Shown here in pieces: positions 30,153 to 41,419 of a DNA stretch of 64,000 bases. Origin of the DNA: Rhynchopus euleeides (taxonomy: Eukaryota; Euglenozoa; Diplonemea; Diplonemida; Diplonemidae); the NCBI GenBank assembly GCA_963210315.1, contig OY723264.1:1426001-1490000 (forward strand). The letters are read 5' to 3'. Position 1 is the stretch's first letter. Every line of letters starts with the position of its first letter. Below the pieces are notes generated by a model, which did not search any database, was not told the origin of the DNA, and saw only the letters and a list, made by a program, of their open reading frames with translations. The translations under genes and the position numbers were made by a program.

Positions 30153-33100
30153 ATGACAGAAAAATGCAGCCCCAACATGATGCCCCAAGGGTTCTTCCGG
30201 CAAGGGGTTCCTGTGCCCGCCACCCTGGGAGCCTGTCTGGGCCCAAACGCACAGGGCCCCTCCCCGCGTTCCAAACCGTCTGACCTCTCTGCGGTACCGC
30301 CTCTCTTCAGCCAAGACGAACAACGCACGCCATCTGTGAGGGCACCGCCGCACCTCGCGTACGTGACCGGGATGGAGAACGCCACACGCCACTCCAAGGC
30401 AGGGCTCAGCCAGCTCTCTGCGCACTACCCGCAGATCGCCGGGATGCGGGACCAGGCTTGCAGCCGCAGCTCATTCCTCGCAGACAGCAGCGCCGCCGCC
30501 CCGCCACTCCCCTTCAGCCCCCCCTTCCAAGGGGGCCTTCTCCCGCCCCCGGCTTCCAGCCTCCAGCTTGGGCGGCGCGCCAGGCAGGGGGATGATTCGG
30601 CAAGCGCATCCCCGCATGGCTCGCCCAGATCCCCGCCGATGCTGAACGGTGCCGGGAGCCTCTGCACCGAAGGGACGAGCGACTGCAATGCGTCGCCAAC
30701 CCTGGGCAGCCGCGGCACCCCAGCCTCCGCCGCATTCGACGCGTTCTTCTCGACCCTTCCTTCGGAGGAGCGTGACACCGTTGCGAGGATTCTCTTCCAC
30801 GCCGTGCTCAACACCGTTGCATCTCTCCCGGAGAAGGCCTCCGCCCCCGGGGCTGATGGTGGCGGGGGTGCGGAGCGCGACAACATCTCACGCCTGTCCC
30901 CCTCGGGAAGCGCCTGGGGCCTCCTCAGCGGCGGAACACCCGTCTGCATGCCCGGGGACTCCTCGCCGGTTGCAGGGGGGGGTGCGGTGCTGCCTTCGGG
31001 GAGGATGCTGATCTCCAGAGGGGACGGGTCCTTCCGGGTGGCGACAGATGAGGAGCTCCCGGGTGTTCGCACCCCGAAGCGGAAAGGGAGTATGGCGTAT
31101 CACGGGTCGATGAAGTCGGTGAGGTCTGCGCTGGGGCTGCAGATGCAGAGGGCCCTGATGCGGCGTAGTTCCCTCCGGTCCGTTGGCGACGTCGAGACGG
31201 ACACCGACGGGGAGGAAGAGGAGGGTTCGCAGCTGGAGGCGTACGCCCCGCTGGAGCTCCCCCCGGCCACGTCGCGTCCCAGCTGTGGCGATGTTGGGAA
31301 TGAAATTGCCTCGGATGATGCGGATGCGGACAACCCGCAGTTCGTCAGCACGGTGGGTATCACCGAGGTGGGGGACAGCCCGAATCCGTTTGACCGTGCG
31401 GACTCTCCGATGCTGGGGGGGCTTGGGGCACGGCATCAGTATGATTCATTCCTCTCCATCGTGAGCCATAACGTCGTGGAGACGGATCGGGTTGACAAGG
31501 GGGAGGACACGGATGGGAATAAGAAGATCAACCAGTACACCGTGATAGGCGATCTCGGGAGGGGGAGCTATGCGAAGGTGAAGCTTGTCATCCACGATGA
31601 ATCGGATGTGCCGTTTGCCCTGAAGATCATCAACAAGAGCCTTCTCAAGAAGGTGCGGAAGACGGGGGGTACCGCTTTGGAGCAGGCGAGGGTGGAGCTG
31701 GCGATTATGAAGAAGATCGCGCACCCACGCATCGTGCGCCTCCATGAGATTATCGACGACCCGTCGGCGAACAAAATGTACCTCATTATGGACTATGTGG
31801 AGGGGGGGGTCATCGCAGAGATCTCTCCCGAGGGGACCTGCGAGACGAAGCCTGCGAAGCAGGTTGCCCGTTACCTCCGGCAGATCGCAAGTGCTCTGGG
31901 GCACCTGCACAGGCACAACATCGTGCACCGCGATATCAAGCCGTCGAATATCCTGCTCGACACGCACGACAACTGCTTCCTCTGCGACTTTGGAGTCTCA
32001 TCCATCATTACCGACACCAGCTGCGAAGTGGAGGGCCTGGAGGGGACGCCCTACTTCTTCTCGCCCGAGATGTGCGAAGGTATGTCAGAGGGGGCGCGGA
32101 GGGGTCGGGGCGTCGGGGTGTGTGTATATGGTGTTGTTCTCAATTTGGGGGGTGGGGGGGGGGGGGTAGGGACCGTCTTAAGGTACCGAAATCCGTCAAA
32201 ATTACGACATTTTTCGACATAGGCAATTTTCCACCATAAACCCTCCAAAAATGCTGAAAAAGTGGCCAGACCACCCCAGAAACCGCCCCTGGGTGTGGGA
32301 CACCCACTTTGGTGCCCCGGAACGCGGCTGAAACGCTGTGTTGAAAAAAATGTCATGGTTTGGTACCGAACCCCTCCCCGGCTGAGTCTCCCGAGCACCC
32401 TGTCACCTGCGTCATCACCATCCCCCGTCATGTACCACGTTCTGCCGCCTCTGATGAGGCATCTGGGCACTACCGGGCCAAAAAAATGGCATTTCAGCGA
32501 GTGTTCTGCCAGGTTTCTGCCGATATCCTCAACAAGACCGGGGTGTGTCTGCGAATGCAAGGGCGTCGCCCGGGAGGCGTTATTATGTGCCCTCTCCGAG
32601 GTGTCGGATGCATCGGGAACTTCATCAGGGGAAACGGCAACAGCGAAGTGGGTGTGGTGTATCAACTGTGTCACCCCGGCTATACGGCACTGCAGTGGCA
32701 CTTCTCAGCGGCGATGATCCCCGTCCTCTGCACCATCACCCCCACTTACGCGCTTCATTGCAGCACTGAAAGAGCTAAAAGAGATGCCGGACGACGGCCA
32801 GAATGCTGGGGAACTCAGCCGCAGATGGAAAGGAGAGGCCGGAGACGGTGCGCGAGTGGAGTTTGGGACTGGCGTCTTTGGAAAATATGCCGGTGTGGGT
32901 TCCAAAGCCTTATTCGGTGTACAAACCGGCAGGCGCAGTGGTTGGTGGACGCTGCAGCAAGTGTTATCAGGAAATGCTGGCGAGAAGACGCTCCTTCCCA
33001 AGCTTGTCACACTCATTTGCTCCTAAATTGAACCGGAGGCATCAGTGCCCGCCCAAGACAAGAAAAGGCGGCATGTTGCGGGCAAGTTGGGCGGGACGGG

Positions 33101-36100
33101 CTCGGAAGGGTGGTTCGGATGAGGGGGCCGGAACCAAACCATGACACTTTTTTGAGCATGGTCACGGATTGGCTCAGAAGTGGCCAAATACCCCCAAAAA
33201 CCACCCAGACCGCCCCCAAATACTCCCAGGGGCCGGGGTTTCAAGTTTACAGCCATTTTGTGCGTGTTCCTCGCCTATGTGAAAAATTCCGTAATTTTCC
33301 CCCCTTAACCCTTTAAGTCCCAAGGCGCAATATATTGCGCCTACACTTTCGGTTCACATTTTGTTATCACGCATTTTTGTCTTTTTGGCAAACCCTGGGC
33401 ACCATGAAAAGGGTTTGGACAGTTCTATTCAAGACAACAAAAATCGACGAGATATCTGTCTGTCGGTTGCCCGCCGTCACCCCTGAGAATCTGGACCCAG
33501 GTCGGGTTTTCAGGTGAAAACAGCATTCTGGGCCCTTGGTTTTCTGTGCACACCCCAACAAGGTCTGGCATACTTTGCCGGGGGTCTTTGTGCCCGACCC
33601 TGGCTATCTGGTAAAGGGGACTCGAGAACCTTTCCAAGGAATCAAGACCCGCCCAGATATACCCCGATGTGATGCACGTGTCAACTGAAGGCAAGGGAGT
33701 GCCTGATTGTCAATTCCTCGCCTGTCAAATGTACCTGGGACCCCCCGTGTTTAAGTCCCCCCCCTTGGAGACGATTTTCGGCCGGGGGGACTTAAACACG
33801 GGGGGGGCGGACCTAAACGCAGGGGGGGCTTAAACACGGGGGTGGCACGGTGGAGACCAAGAAGACCTCTTCCGCTTCCGTCGTAGGGGGGGGTGATTCT
33901 GGTCCGGATGGACTTTTGGCACCCCCCTTTTCGACTCTGACAGCACCTGGAGGGCACCAGGTGGCCTCGCAGCCACTTGATGACCCTCCAGACCGGCCAC
34001 CCCGTGTTTAGGTCCACCTGTGTTTAAGCTCCCCCCCTGCCAGACCCCCAGGGGGGGGACTTAAACACGGGGGAAAGGGAGGGGGGGCTTATACACGGGG
34101 GTCCCAGGTCTGGGTGATATCTTATCCTGGCTTTGGGCCGTGCCAGATTGAGCCAAGCTAAACCAGAAGAGTGTCTGATCTACTTGGGGAGAACATATTC
34201 GAGGCGCTTCTCTCTTCCGTGCGCAGTTGCAGCACCGAGTAGTCTGCAATAATACGAGACGAGGGGTGCTGTCCTCTCTGCGGCGACATCTGGTCGAGAA
34301 CTCAGAGGAGAGGGTAGACGGACACTGGCTATCGGTGGCGACATCCCGGGGTAGTAGAGCGAGCGCATGGCGACATCTCTGCGAACACTCTCTCTGGCTC
34401 AGCACTGCTGCGAAGCACAACAGTTGCCCTTGCAGCCGTCTGAGACAGACTTCCTGCGAGTGATTGAGGAAATAACCCCTTTTCGGGTGTTTTCCCACCG
34501 TTTCAAAGGGAAAATAGGCACTGAATATAGGCAAAAACCGCCTTGCCCATTCAGTGGCTTCATTCTCAGTCTTTTTGGCCGAACTTTTTTTTTCGTCGAT
34601 GCAATTTGACTCGTTCTTTCCAATAACGCCATCTTCGGATGACTTTTTGGGGATCCCCGGCACCCAAAAAATTTTGCTTTCGAAAATCTGCCATTTTTTC
34701 ACCCTCAAATTCACTGTTTGTTGGCCGTGCGAAAAAAGAGACATTTTTTTCGGGGCCAAAAAATGGCCATCGTGTAATCTTTCAGTCAAACGCGTTCATT
34801 TACGGCCAGGGTCGGGCAGAAAAACGAAAATTGAAGCAAGTTGGTGTCCAAGGAGAAAAATCAGCCAAAATGGCCCAAAATAGCCTTGGGACTTAAAGGG
34901 TTAAGGTTTTCCCTAGGGGGAGGGGGTGGTTTGTCTGATAGTGGCTGTCAGTATACACCACGGCACTATATTGATCGTCCTGCACTGCCCGCATCACCCG
35001 CACAGGCAACGATGTGGTTAACGGCAAGGCGTGTGACATGTGGGCGTTAGGCGTGACTGCGTACGCTCTGTTGCTCGGCACTGTTCCATTCTTCGCGGAG
35101 AACCGCTTCGAAATTATGGACCGGATACAGAACGACAACGTGGTGATCCCCTCCAATACCGACCCAGACATCAGGTCGCTGCTGCGTGCCATCCTCAACA
35201 AGAGCCCCAAGAAGCGCATCACCCTCCCGGAGCTGAAGGTGCACCCCTTCGTCGCCTGCAGGGGCGAGCGCCACCCCAGCCTGCAGTACTCCGAGGCCAT
35301 CGTGATCTCGATGAAGGACATGCTCAACGCCTTCACCCTGGGGACCAACGTGCAGGCGCGCCACGAGGGAGGCACCAGCGAGCCGGTCTCCCCCACACTT
35401 GCCCCTGCGGTGGAGCCCTGCGCCGACTCTGCCGACGAGGGGCACATCCGCAACGCGAACTGCGTCCCGGAGGTGTCCACGGCTGCCACGCCCGACCTCA
35501 GCCCCTCGGGCACGCCGTATCTGTCTGCAGCGGATGGGGCGTGGAAGTCGCAGGCGCTGTCAGTCGTGTCGTCGCTGCTGTCCCCCAAACCCCGCTCCGC
35601 AACGTCGTCTGTCCAGTCGCGCCTCTCACTCGGTGCCCAGGCAGAGCCGCTCAGCGCTGCGGCAAAGGGGTATGTGCGGCGCTACGTCGAGATGGTCCGA
35701 TCACGAATTGTGATCAAACGATCTGAGCGTGCGCGTGAGAAGCGTGCCTTGCTGAAGAGGCAGCGTGATGAGGAGCGCCGCATCCAGCCCCAGGCGGAGG
35801 CTGCCTTTGGTGACGACAGAGGTGACAACCTGGATAAGACCGTCCCGCACATCCCGCAGATGCCCGGGGCACAGGATCATGGCCCGGTGCCATGTGTGTC
35901 GATCGAGGCACCGGCGTCTCCCCATGACACGCAAGACCGGTGGCCGCGTGAGCGTGTCAGCTCCCTCTGCGTCCCTCTGGGGGGGACCATCCCGCTGACG
36001 GCAGAGGCGTTGCGAGAGAGGGATCACGGCGTCCGTCCGCACAGCACCAGCGTGTTCTCAAGCCTGAGCCATTCCAACCGGCAGCCCAGCGAGGCGGATA

Positions 36101-38077
36101 TGTGTGTGGCCAGCCGCAGGCAGATCGAAAAGCCGAAGAACCTCAGCGAGGGGGAGGAGGCGGACAGCGAGTTTTTCACCCTCTCCCCGCCCGTGAGCCT
36201 GTGCCCGGCACCGCCGTCAGTCATGTCGCCTGTTGGGTCCGCCGACATGTCTCCGAGGGCGGCATGCGCCCAGAAGCGGCGTTCGGTTTTCGACGTCCCG
36301 ACCATCAACACGCTGCAGCACAGCTCGCCAGGGTATGCCGGGGGGAGGGGGGAGGGGGCCAGGGGCGGGGCCACGCCGCCGCACGCACTGAGACCCGACA
36401 CACCACACCCCCTGCAGGTCTGCTGGGGAGGACGACGTGCTGCTCTCCCCGCTGTTCACACGCTCGTGCGACCCCCCGGAGGAGAGGTCCCCGAAGCGCC
36501 GCCCCAGCAGCGGGCTGTCGCCGCGGCTGCCGCGCCTCCGCCCTCTGGAAGAGAAGGGGCGTGCGTCTCTGCCGTGTGGGTCGATGACGCCCTCTGCGCC
36601 TGTCACGTCGCCGAAGTGGGCCTCGTTGTCTCAGCGTGAGGCGCCAAGCACGGCACGGTACCATTCCCTTGTGCCGGTCACGTATGCCCCTTGTGTGTGT
36701 TTCATCATTGTAAAAAAAAATACAGTTGTCCAACAAACATTGGTGGGGTAAAAATGTTGGTGGGGTAAAAACATTGGTGGGGTAAAAACTAAGGTGGATT
36801 TCAGGATTTCTCAGAGCTAAGGTGGGTTATTACCCCACCAATGTTTTTAACCCACCGATGTTTTTACCCCACGGCAGCAGAACACAATGCAGATTTTCTC
36901 AGAAATGTGGTGGGTGGGGTGAGTGCCTCATACGTCGCACGGTGCCTACGCGATCACATGTGTGGTTGGGGGCGTGGGCTGGTTGGGAGGCGGGGCGTGT
37001 GGGAGGGGGCGGGGGGTTGGGGACGGCTATCTTGCAAAGCGCAGCTCTCTCATCAGCATCAGCAGAACAGCAGGTACCGACACAGGGTACGGAATGCAAT
37101 GGCGTATACACTTCTGGTTACTGGTGTCGGTACCTGCTGTTCTGCTGATGCTGATGAGAGAGCTGCGCTTTGCAAGATAGCCGTCCCCAACCCCCCGCCC
37201 CCTCCCACACGCCCCGCCTCCCAACCAGCCCACGCCCCCAACCACACATGTGATCGCGTAGGCACCGTGCGACGTATGAGGCACTCACCCCACCCACCAC
37301 ATTTCTGAGAAAATCTGCATTGTGTTCTGCTGCCGTGGGGTAAAAACATTGGTGGGGTAGCAACATTGGTGGGTTAAAAACATTGGTGGGGTAAAAACTA
37401 AGGTGGATTTCAGGATTTTTTGGAGCTAAGGTGGGTTTTTACCCCACCAATGTTTGTTGGATGACTGTATACGGAAATCCACTCATCACAAAGTGATGGT
37501 GTGCTGTGCTCCAGCTCTGAGGCTGCCGCGAAAAAGCTCGGCATACAAATCCGGGGTGGGGAGTGGGGGAGGGGGGTTGGGGGGGTCTCAAGCGGGGGCA
37601 CCCCCGAGCAGGCGGTTTGGCGCCATTTGGTTGCCCGTACTCTTGTCTCGCGTTTCATTTTCCGCGGATCCCAAGCCAGAAACACTCCCCATTTACAGGA
37701 GGTGCTCGTCTGTCAGCCCGCCACCCTCCCGGAGCCCGACGCAGCTCCAGCCGCTCATCCTCAGCCCTCGTATGCCGCCTGATGTGCGTTGCTTGTTGTG
37801 CACCCTCACAAAAGTGCCGCCTTTGTGTGTCGCATGCATCATGATGTTACCCAAGGAGCTCTGGGTGGTGCACTACCAGCCTCATGAGGACCGCACGACA
37901 CGTCTGGCGGTGAGAAGCGGCTCATGTGTTCCTCGATCCCCACGGGGCGGCCACGGTTCGAAACAGTCTTGCCCTACTGGCCAGCCATGCATGTTATTCT
38001 TACACACAGGATCATCGTCGATGACTGCCGCATCCCCGCCAAAGACCGCACGAGCGCCGCCTACCCAGGGGTTATGA
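30153..38077 (+). CDS. CaMKK-like serine/threonine protein kinase
   Basis: Five exons are inferred: 30153-32079, 35006-36332, 36418-36681, 37699-37769 and 38010-38077, giving about 1218 residues. All four introns begin GTATG and end CAG, with phases that match. The kinase domain (about residues 459-724) has the glycine loop GRGSYAKV, FALKIINK with the ATP-binding lysine, HRDIKPSNILL, DFGVSS and SPEMCEG in place of APE. Its subdomain order and the text after SPE (GKACDMWALGVTAYALLLGTVP in two parts) are those of Ca2+/calmodulin-dependent kinase kinases, which phosphorylate CaMKs and AMPK. The 458-residue N-terminal region and the long tail are Ser/Pro-rich and probably disordered. Intron 1 splits the activation segment and is 2926 nt, full of transposons. 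The last two exons are less certain; if intron 3 is not spliced, the frame ends at 36751 inside a transposon. Confidence 0.85.
32190..33295. mobile_element. diverged inverted-repeat element in CaMKK intron 1
   Basis: The left arm contains AAAATTACGACATTTTTC, ACATAGGC and, further in, ATGTCATGGTTTGGTACCG. The right arm read backwards has AAAATTACGGAATTTTTC, ACATAGGC and GTGTCATGGTTTGGTTCCG in the same order. The arms are about 190 bp and clearly decayed. The exact ends and target duplication are not resolved. It carries a 223-codon frame (32360-33031) with no recognisable family. Confidence 0.6.
33309..34900. mobile_element. piggyBac-like non-autonomous element
   Basis: Perfect inverted ends CCCTTTAAGTCCCAAGGC are flanked on both sides by TTAA (33305-33308 and 34901-34904). 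A TTAA duplication with a CCC-start end is the signature of the piggyBac superfamily. A palindrome GGCGCAATATATTGCGCC lies next to the left end. The interior has no transposase. Another inverted-repeat element is nested at 33731-34112. Confidence 0.9.
33731..34112. mobile_element. inverted-repeat element nested in the piggyBac-like element
   Basis: The left end CCTGGGACCCCCCGTGTTTA and the right end finishing GGGGGTCCCAGG are inverted. The interior repeats GTGTTTAAG and CTTAAACACGGGGG on both strands at least five times. No target duplication is evident. Confidence 0.65.
36333..36417 (+). other. CaMKK intron 2
   Basis: An 85-nt intron with donor GTATGCC and acceptor CCCCCTGCAG. It joins QHSSPG to SAGEDDVLLSPLFTRS in frame. 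Confidence 0.8.
36682..37698 (+). other. CaMKK intron 3 (inferred), containing a fold-back element
   Basis: Donor GTATGCCC and acceptor CCATTTACAG enclose the 745-bp element at 36723-37467. Splicing gives VPVT-RCSSVSPPPSRSPTQ, which keeps the Ser/Pro character of the tail. The alternative is readthrough to the TAA at 36749 within the element. Confidence 0.6.
36723..37467. mobile_element. Tc1/mariner-like fold-back element (745 bp)
   Basis: The ends are CAGTTGTCCAACAAACATTG and, on the other strand, CAGTCATCCAACAAACATTG, flanked by TA on both sides (36721-36722 and 37468-37469). CAGT ends with TA duplication point to the Tc1/mariner superfamily. The whole element is one large palindrome: arms of more than 300 bases surround a spacer of about 45 bases at 37079-37122. 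GGTGGGGTAAAAA words repeat near each end. Confidence 0.88.
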
Positions 38078-39163
38078 GTTTTCACTTGTTAGCCACCAGG
38101 TTCTGAGCTCGTGCTGGAGCAACCGGCACTGTCCAGCAGCAATCCACGTGCAGGTGACTCTCTTGATTATGCAGTTCGGCCGATTCCCACCCGTTCCACG
38201 TTCAGTTTGGATGTGTCTATCGTTCCCCGGCGCAGCAGCCCAACTGGGGAGTATATTCTCTGTGTATCTTACTCTGTCACCGTCTTCCTTCATCCAGACC
38301 GGAGAGCAGTCCACAACGAAAAAGAAATCACTTTGTGACACAACGGGGCCAGAAGGTTCCGGCACGAGGGCCATTTTCGAAACGCCCAACCCAGCACTCA
38401 ACACTCAACACAGCGTTATTTTTCTTCGTGAGGGGCGGAGGTGCGGTGACTCTATTGCGGAAGCGTACATATCCCCGCCCCCTCCCAGAGAACGAACTAC
38501 TGGGCAATAGGCGTCTCTCGTATTTGCATACGCCACTGCCCGTCGCCCTGCACACCAGACTGGTCGCCAATCCGAAAGTAATAGACACATGTGTCTCAGC
38601 TAGTTGATCCTTGGGTGCCTTCCCAATCAACGCTTTCCCTGCGATCACAGGGACAAGTCTTGTGGAACAACCGCCAAGAAGAAGGGCGATCAAAATTCCC
38701 CCCACCCCCACCCCACACCCACACCCGTGGCGCCATTTGTTCAAGCGCCACACGATCTCGAACAGCCAGGTCCTCCAGTCGCCTTCTGCCCGCTGTGCAT
38801 GTCACAGTGACATCACATCAACAACAGGTGCTCGATGTGTTCTACACTCCTCCAATACTATTTGCGTGTGCGTGGGTGTGTCTAGTGGAGGGCCGCATCA
38901 GAGCACGCTCGGCGCGACCGACACTAGACAAATAGAGAAAGCCTAATATGTGTGTGTTCCTTGGATGATGTGGCCTGTATGTAGCCATGTGGGTGTGCAT
39001 GGACACGTGTCTTGCGCATGAGCCTGCTTAACTGTGGGAAATGACAGTCCTTTGTGTTTCGGCGATGCGCACCGCCAGGTGTACGGAACGCAAGGTGGCG
39101 TCACCCCAGTGCCTCAGGATGAACACGACCTAGAGGGGAGCCTTCAGAAAGGGGGGGGGGGGG
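38078..39163. other. intergenic region after the kinase gene
   Basis: No gene is called. A short frame to 38338 (RPIPTRSTFSLDVSIVPRRS) looks protein-like but lacks support for a start or splice partners. The right edge is a G run next to the element at 39164. Confidence 0.4.
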
Positions 39164-40014
39164 CAGTGATGTGCTATACGACGTATATCCGGATCTTGAG
39201 CGTATATATACGTATATATACATGGCGTATATATACGTATATATACGCATATACGTTGCAATATACGTTACGTTCTTCCTGTGGGCAATGTGTGGGTGAG
39301 AGGGTCCACGATCCCGAAGGTGCACAGTATGTGGGACACAGCTTGGCTGTCCACCCTTACGCTAGCCGGGCACGCTTCGCGGTCCTGGTACGGGTCCTAC
39401 TAGACGAGCGCCGCTCGTTCTTCGAGAGTCGGGAACATTGCTCAGTCTTGGCGCCACCTTGGCGAGGTAAGGAAACGTTGCATCACCAGCATTGCCCACT
39501 ACCTGATCGGTGCCCACGTGCCGTACTCGCGTTATCCCATCAAACGCCGTCTCCGGGCGAACACGACCAAAAACGATGTCGTCTTTGGAAAGACTCCAGC
39601 ACAGCATGGTCACCACCAGTCAATACCTGGGTGCCCCGTCGCCACTCAGTAAGGGACTCAGAAAGGCACCTCCCCTCAGCACAGGTTCCACTGTGCACAG
39701 GGGAGGGCGGTGTCTTTCGAACTGCCCAACAACATGTGGCCACGTAAGGTGCGGCACAACCGAAGCGGAACACCCTGTGGGCAACCGGATTGGCGTTTCA
39801 CTTCGTTCCAAGGGAAGTATCTGTCGAAGGCACAGAGCGGGATATACTCACTCAACATATCCTGTGGGAGATCCCACCCAGGTGACCCCACAGTGACCTG
39901 GCCACCGTGCAACAGGGAATTACATAGGGGACGTATATTTCCGGATTTTCGGGACCTCCGAACGTATATATACGTATATATACATTGGCGTATATATACA
40001 TCGGCACATCACTG
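39164..40014. mobile_element. terminal-inverted-repeat element between G runs
   Basis: The ends are CAGTGATGTGC, inverted, and each is followed inside by CGTATATATACGTATATATA palindromic words. G runs of 12 or more bases abut both ends, so an 8-bp duplication of Gs cannot be told from the run itself. The CAGTG start would suit a hAT-like element. The middle 570 bp holds open frames of no recognised family. Confidence 0.7.
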
Positions 40015-41361
40015 GGGGGGGGGGGGGGATGTCAAAACTGGCAGCAAACAGAAAATCCTAGGAGCGCACCCAGGGTTGGGTGCGCTTGGCACCCAGCAGC
40101 CCTCGTTTCTTTCGCAGCAGACCATGCCAAGCCCCCCCTCGGGTGGGCTTTCGTGCCCTGCCTGGTGACCTATACACATCTCCTTTGTTTTGGCCCACCC
40201 CCACCCGACCGCCGTGCAACTATATACATCCACCAACCCCTCCAAAGACGGTGCCTGCTAATAGATAAAGGCCCTCTGGGGGTCTACGGGGTGATCGTCA
40301 GTGCATTTTGGTGCATTTCCTGTTATAATAGGTGAAAACTGACGAAGATTGACGAAGGATGACGACCAGCGAAGACCCCCCTCTGGAATTGAAACACATC
40401 CAAACGACCCCTCCTACAAACGCAGCTAAGTTTGTTTGTTATAGTGCGGGATTTTCCCGCTGAAACACAAACTGCACCAACGAGCCAAATGCACGGCGGT
40501 TTCTATGCGATAGGGTATGGTGCTAAAGGAGAAGCTATTCTTGTCAGTTAAATCTGTTGTTTTGAATCGCCTTCAGTGCGAATGGATGCACGCGACTGCT
40601 TATCTCTTGGGGGAGGGGCTCGAGGTGCCTCGCTCCGAAGTACACCGCACAGGCTTCTGGTTCCCGATTTCCGGTGCCACACCGGCAGTCCGGCACTGGG
40701 GTGAATGCCCCATGCCTCTCAGATCAACGTGACCAGCCCTCCTGAGATTCTGCCACACGCACACCCTCTTCCTCCTGCTCTTTTTATCTGTCTTGGTTGA
40801 GTGTGGTCCCCACAGCAATAAAGTAGCCCCCCTACGCCCCCTACCCCTGCGGTTCTCCGTGTTCGGACCTGCCGCCGGGTGCTGCGCCCGAAGGTTCTAG
40901 CCGATGCCTAACGGGTCAGATATTTCTCTCTCTCCTCTCATCTCCTCTCCTCGCGTGACCTGATTGTTCATAATAATCCCTGAAGCTGGGATGCTTTGGA
41001 CGCCCGTTGGACGCACATCATCACTTTTGCCGTTGCATGCTCTCCTTCAAGCTCTCATAAGAGAATTCAGTTCGAATCATTTTGTTGCGCCTCGGTGGTG
41101 GTCACCGCGCGAAGGTACGTCTTTGCGCGAACTCCCCGCCGCAACAAAAGAGTTTGTGTCCTTATCTGGCGTGTTTGACGTGCGTGGATGTAGCCCTTAA
41201 CACCCCACCCCCCACATCTCTACGAAATCCACATGTGTGGGGTGATTGCCACTCCTTTGTCACAGTGCCTGGGAGATAAGCAGAACCGCCCGCCCCCACC
41301 GCCCACCGCCACCACGTTTCGTTAACTCTCCGAAACAAAAAAAAGGGGGGGGGGGGGGGGG
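40015..41361. other. intergenic region
   Basis: No gene is called. Frames are short. It ends in an A run followed by a G run (41337-41361) that abuts the telomere-like element. Confidence 0.4.
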
Positions 41362-41419
41362 CAGGCCTCTGGGTAATTCTGGGGCCGGACTTAACGTTGG
41401 GCCGGAGGGGGGGGGGGGG

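Larger units (their letters stand above)
32080..35005 (+). other. CaMKK intron 1 (2926 nt, transposon-filled)
   Basis: Donor GTATGTCAG and acceptor ACCCGCACAG, phase 1, lie between GAA-G and GC-AAC, joining SPEMCEG to NDVVNGKACD. Other introns called with confidence here are 48-130 nt, though kinase introns 3 and 4 may be longer. The excess is the two inverted-repeat elements at 32190-33295 and 33309-34900. Confidence 0.88.

Noticed and set aside
34061-34789. A transposase inside the piggyBac-like element
   Set aside because: The 242-codon minus-strand frame has no DDD-type motifs and crosses the border of the nested element.
36899-37366. Several open frames within 36.9-37.4 kb on both strands
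   Set aside because: They are mirror images produced by the large palindrome and have the same translated text on both strands.
38111-38338. A small gene ending at 38338
   Set aside because: The text looks protein-like, but there is no supported start, splice partner or family match.
39034-39747. A 237-codon gene
   Set aside because: The frame starts outside the inverted-repeat element, runs through its end and the ATATAC repeats, and shows no domain.
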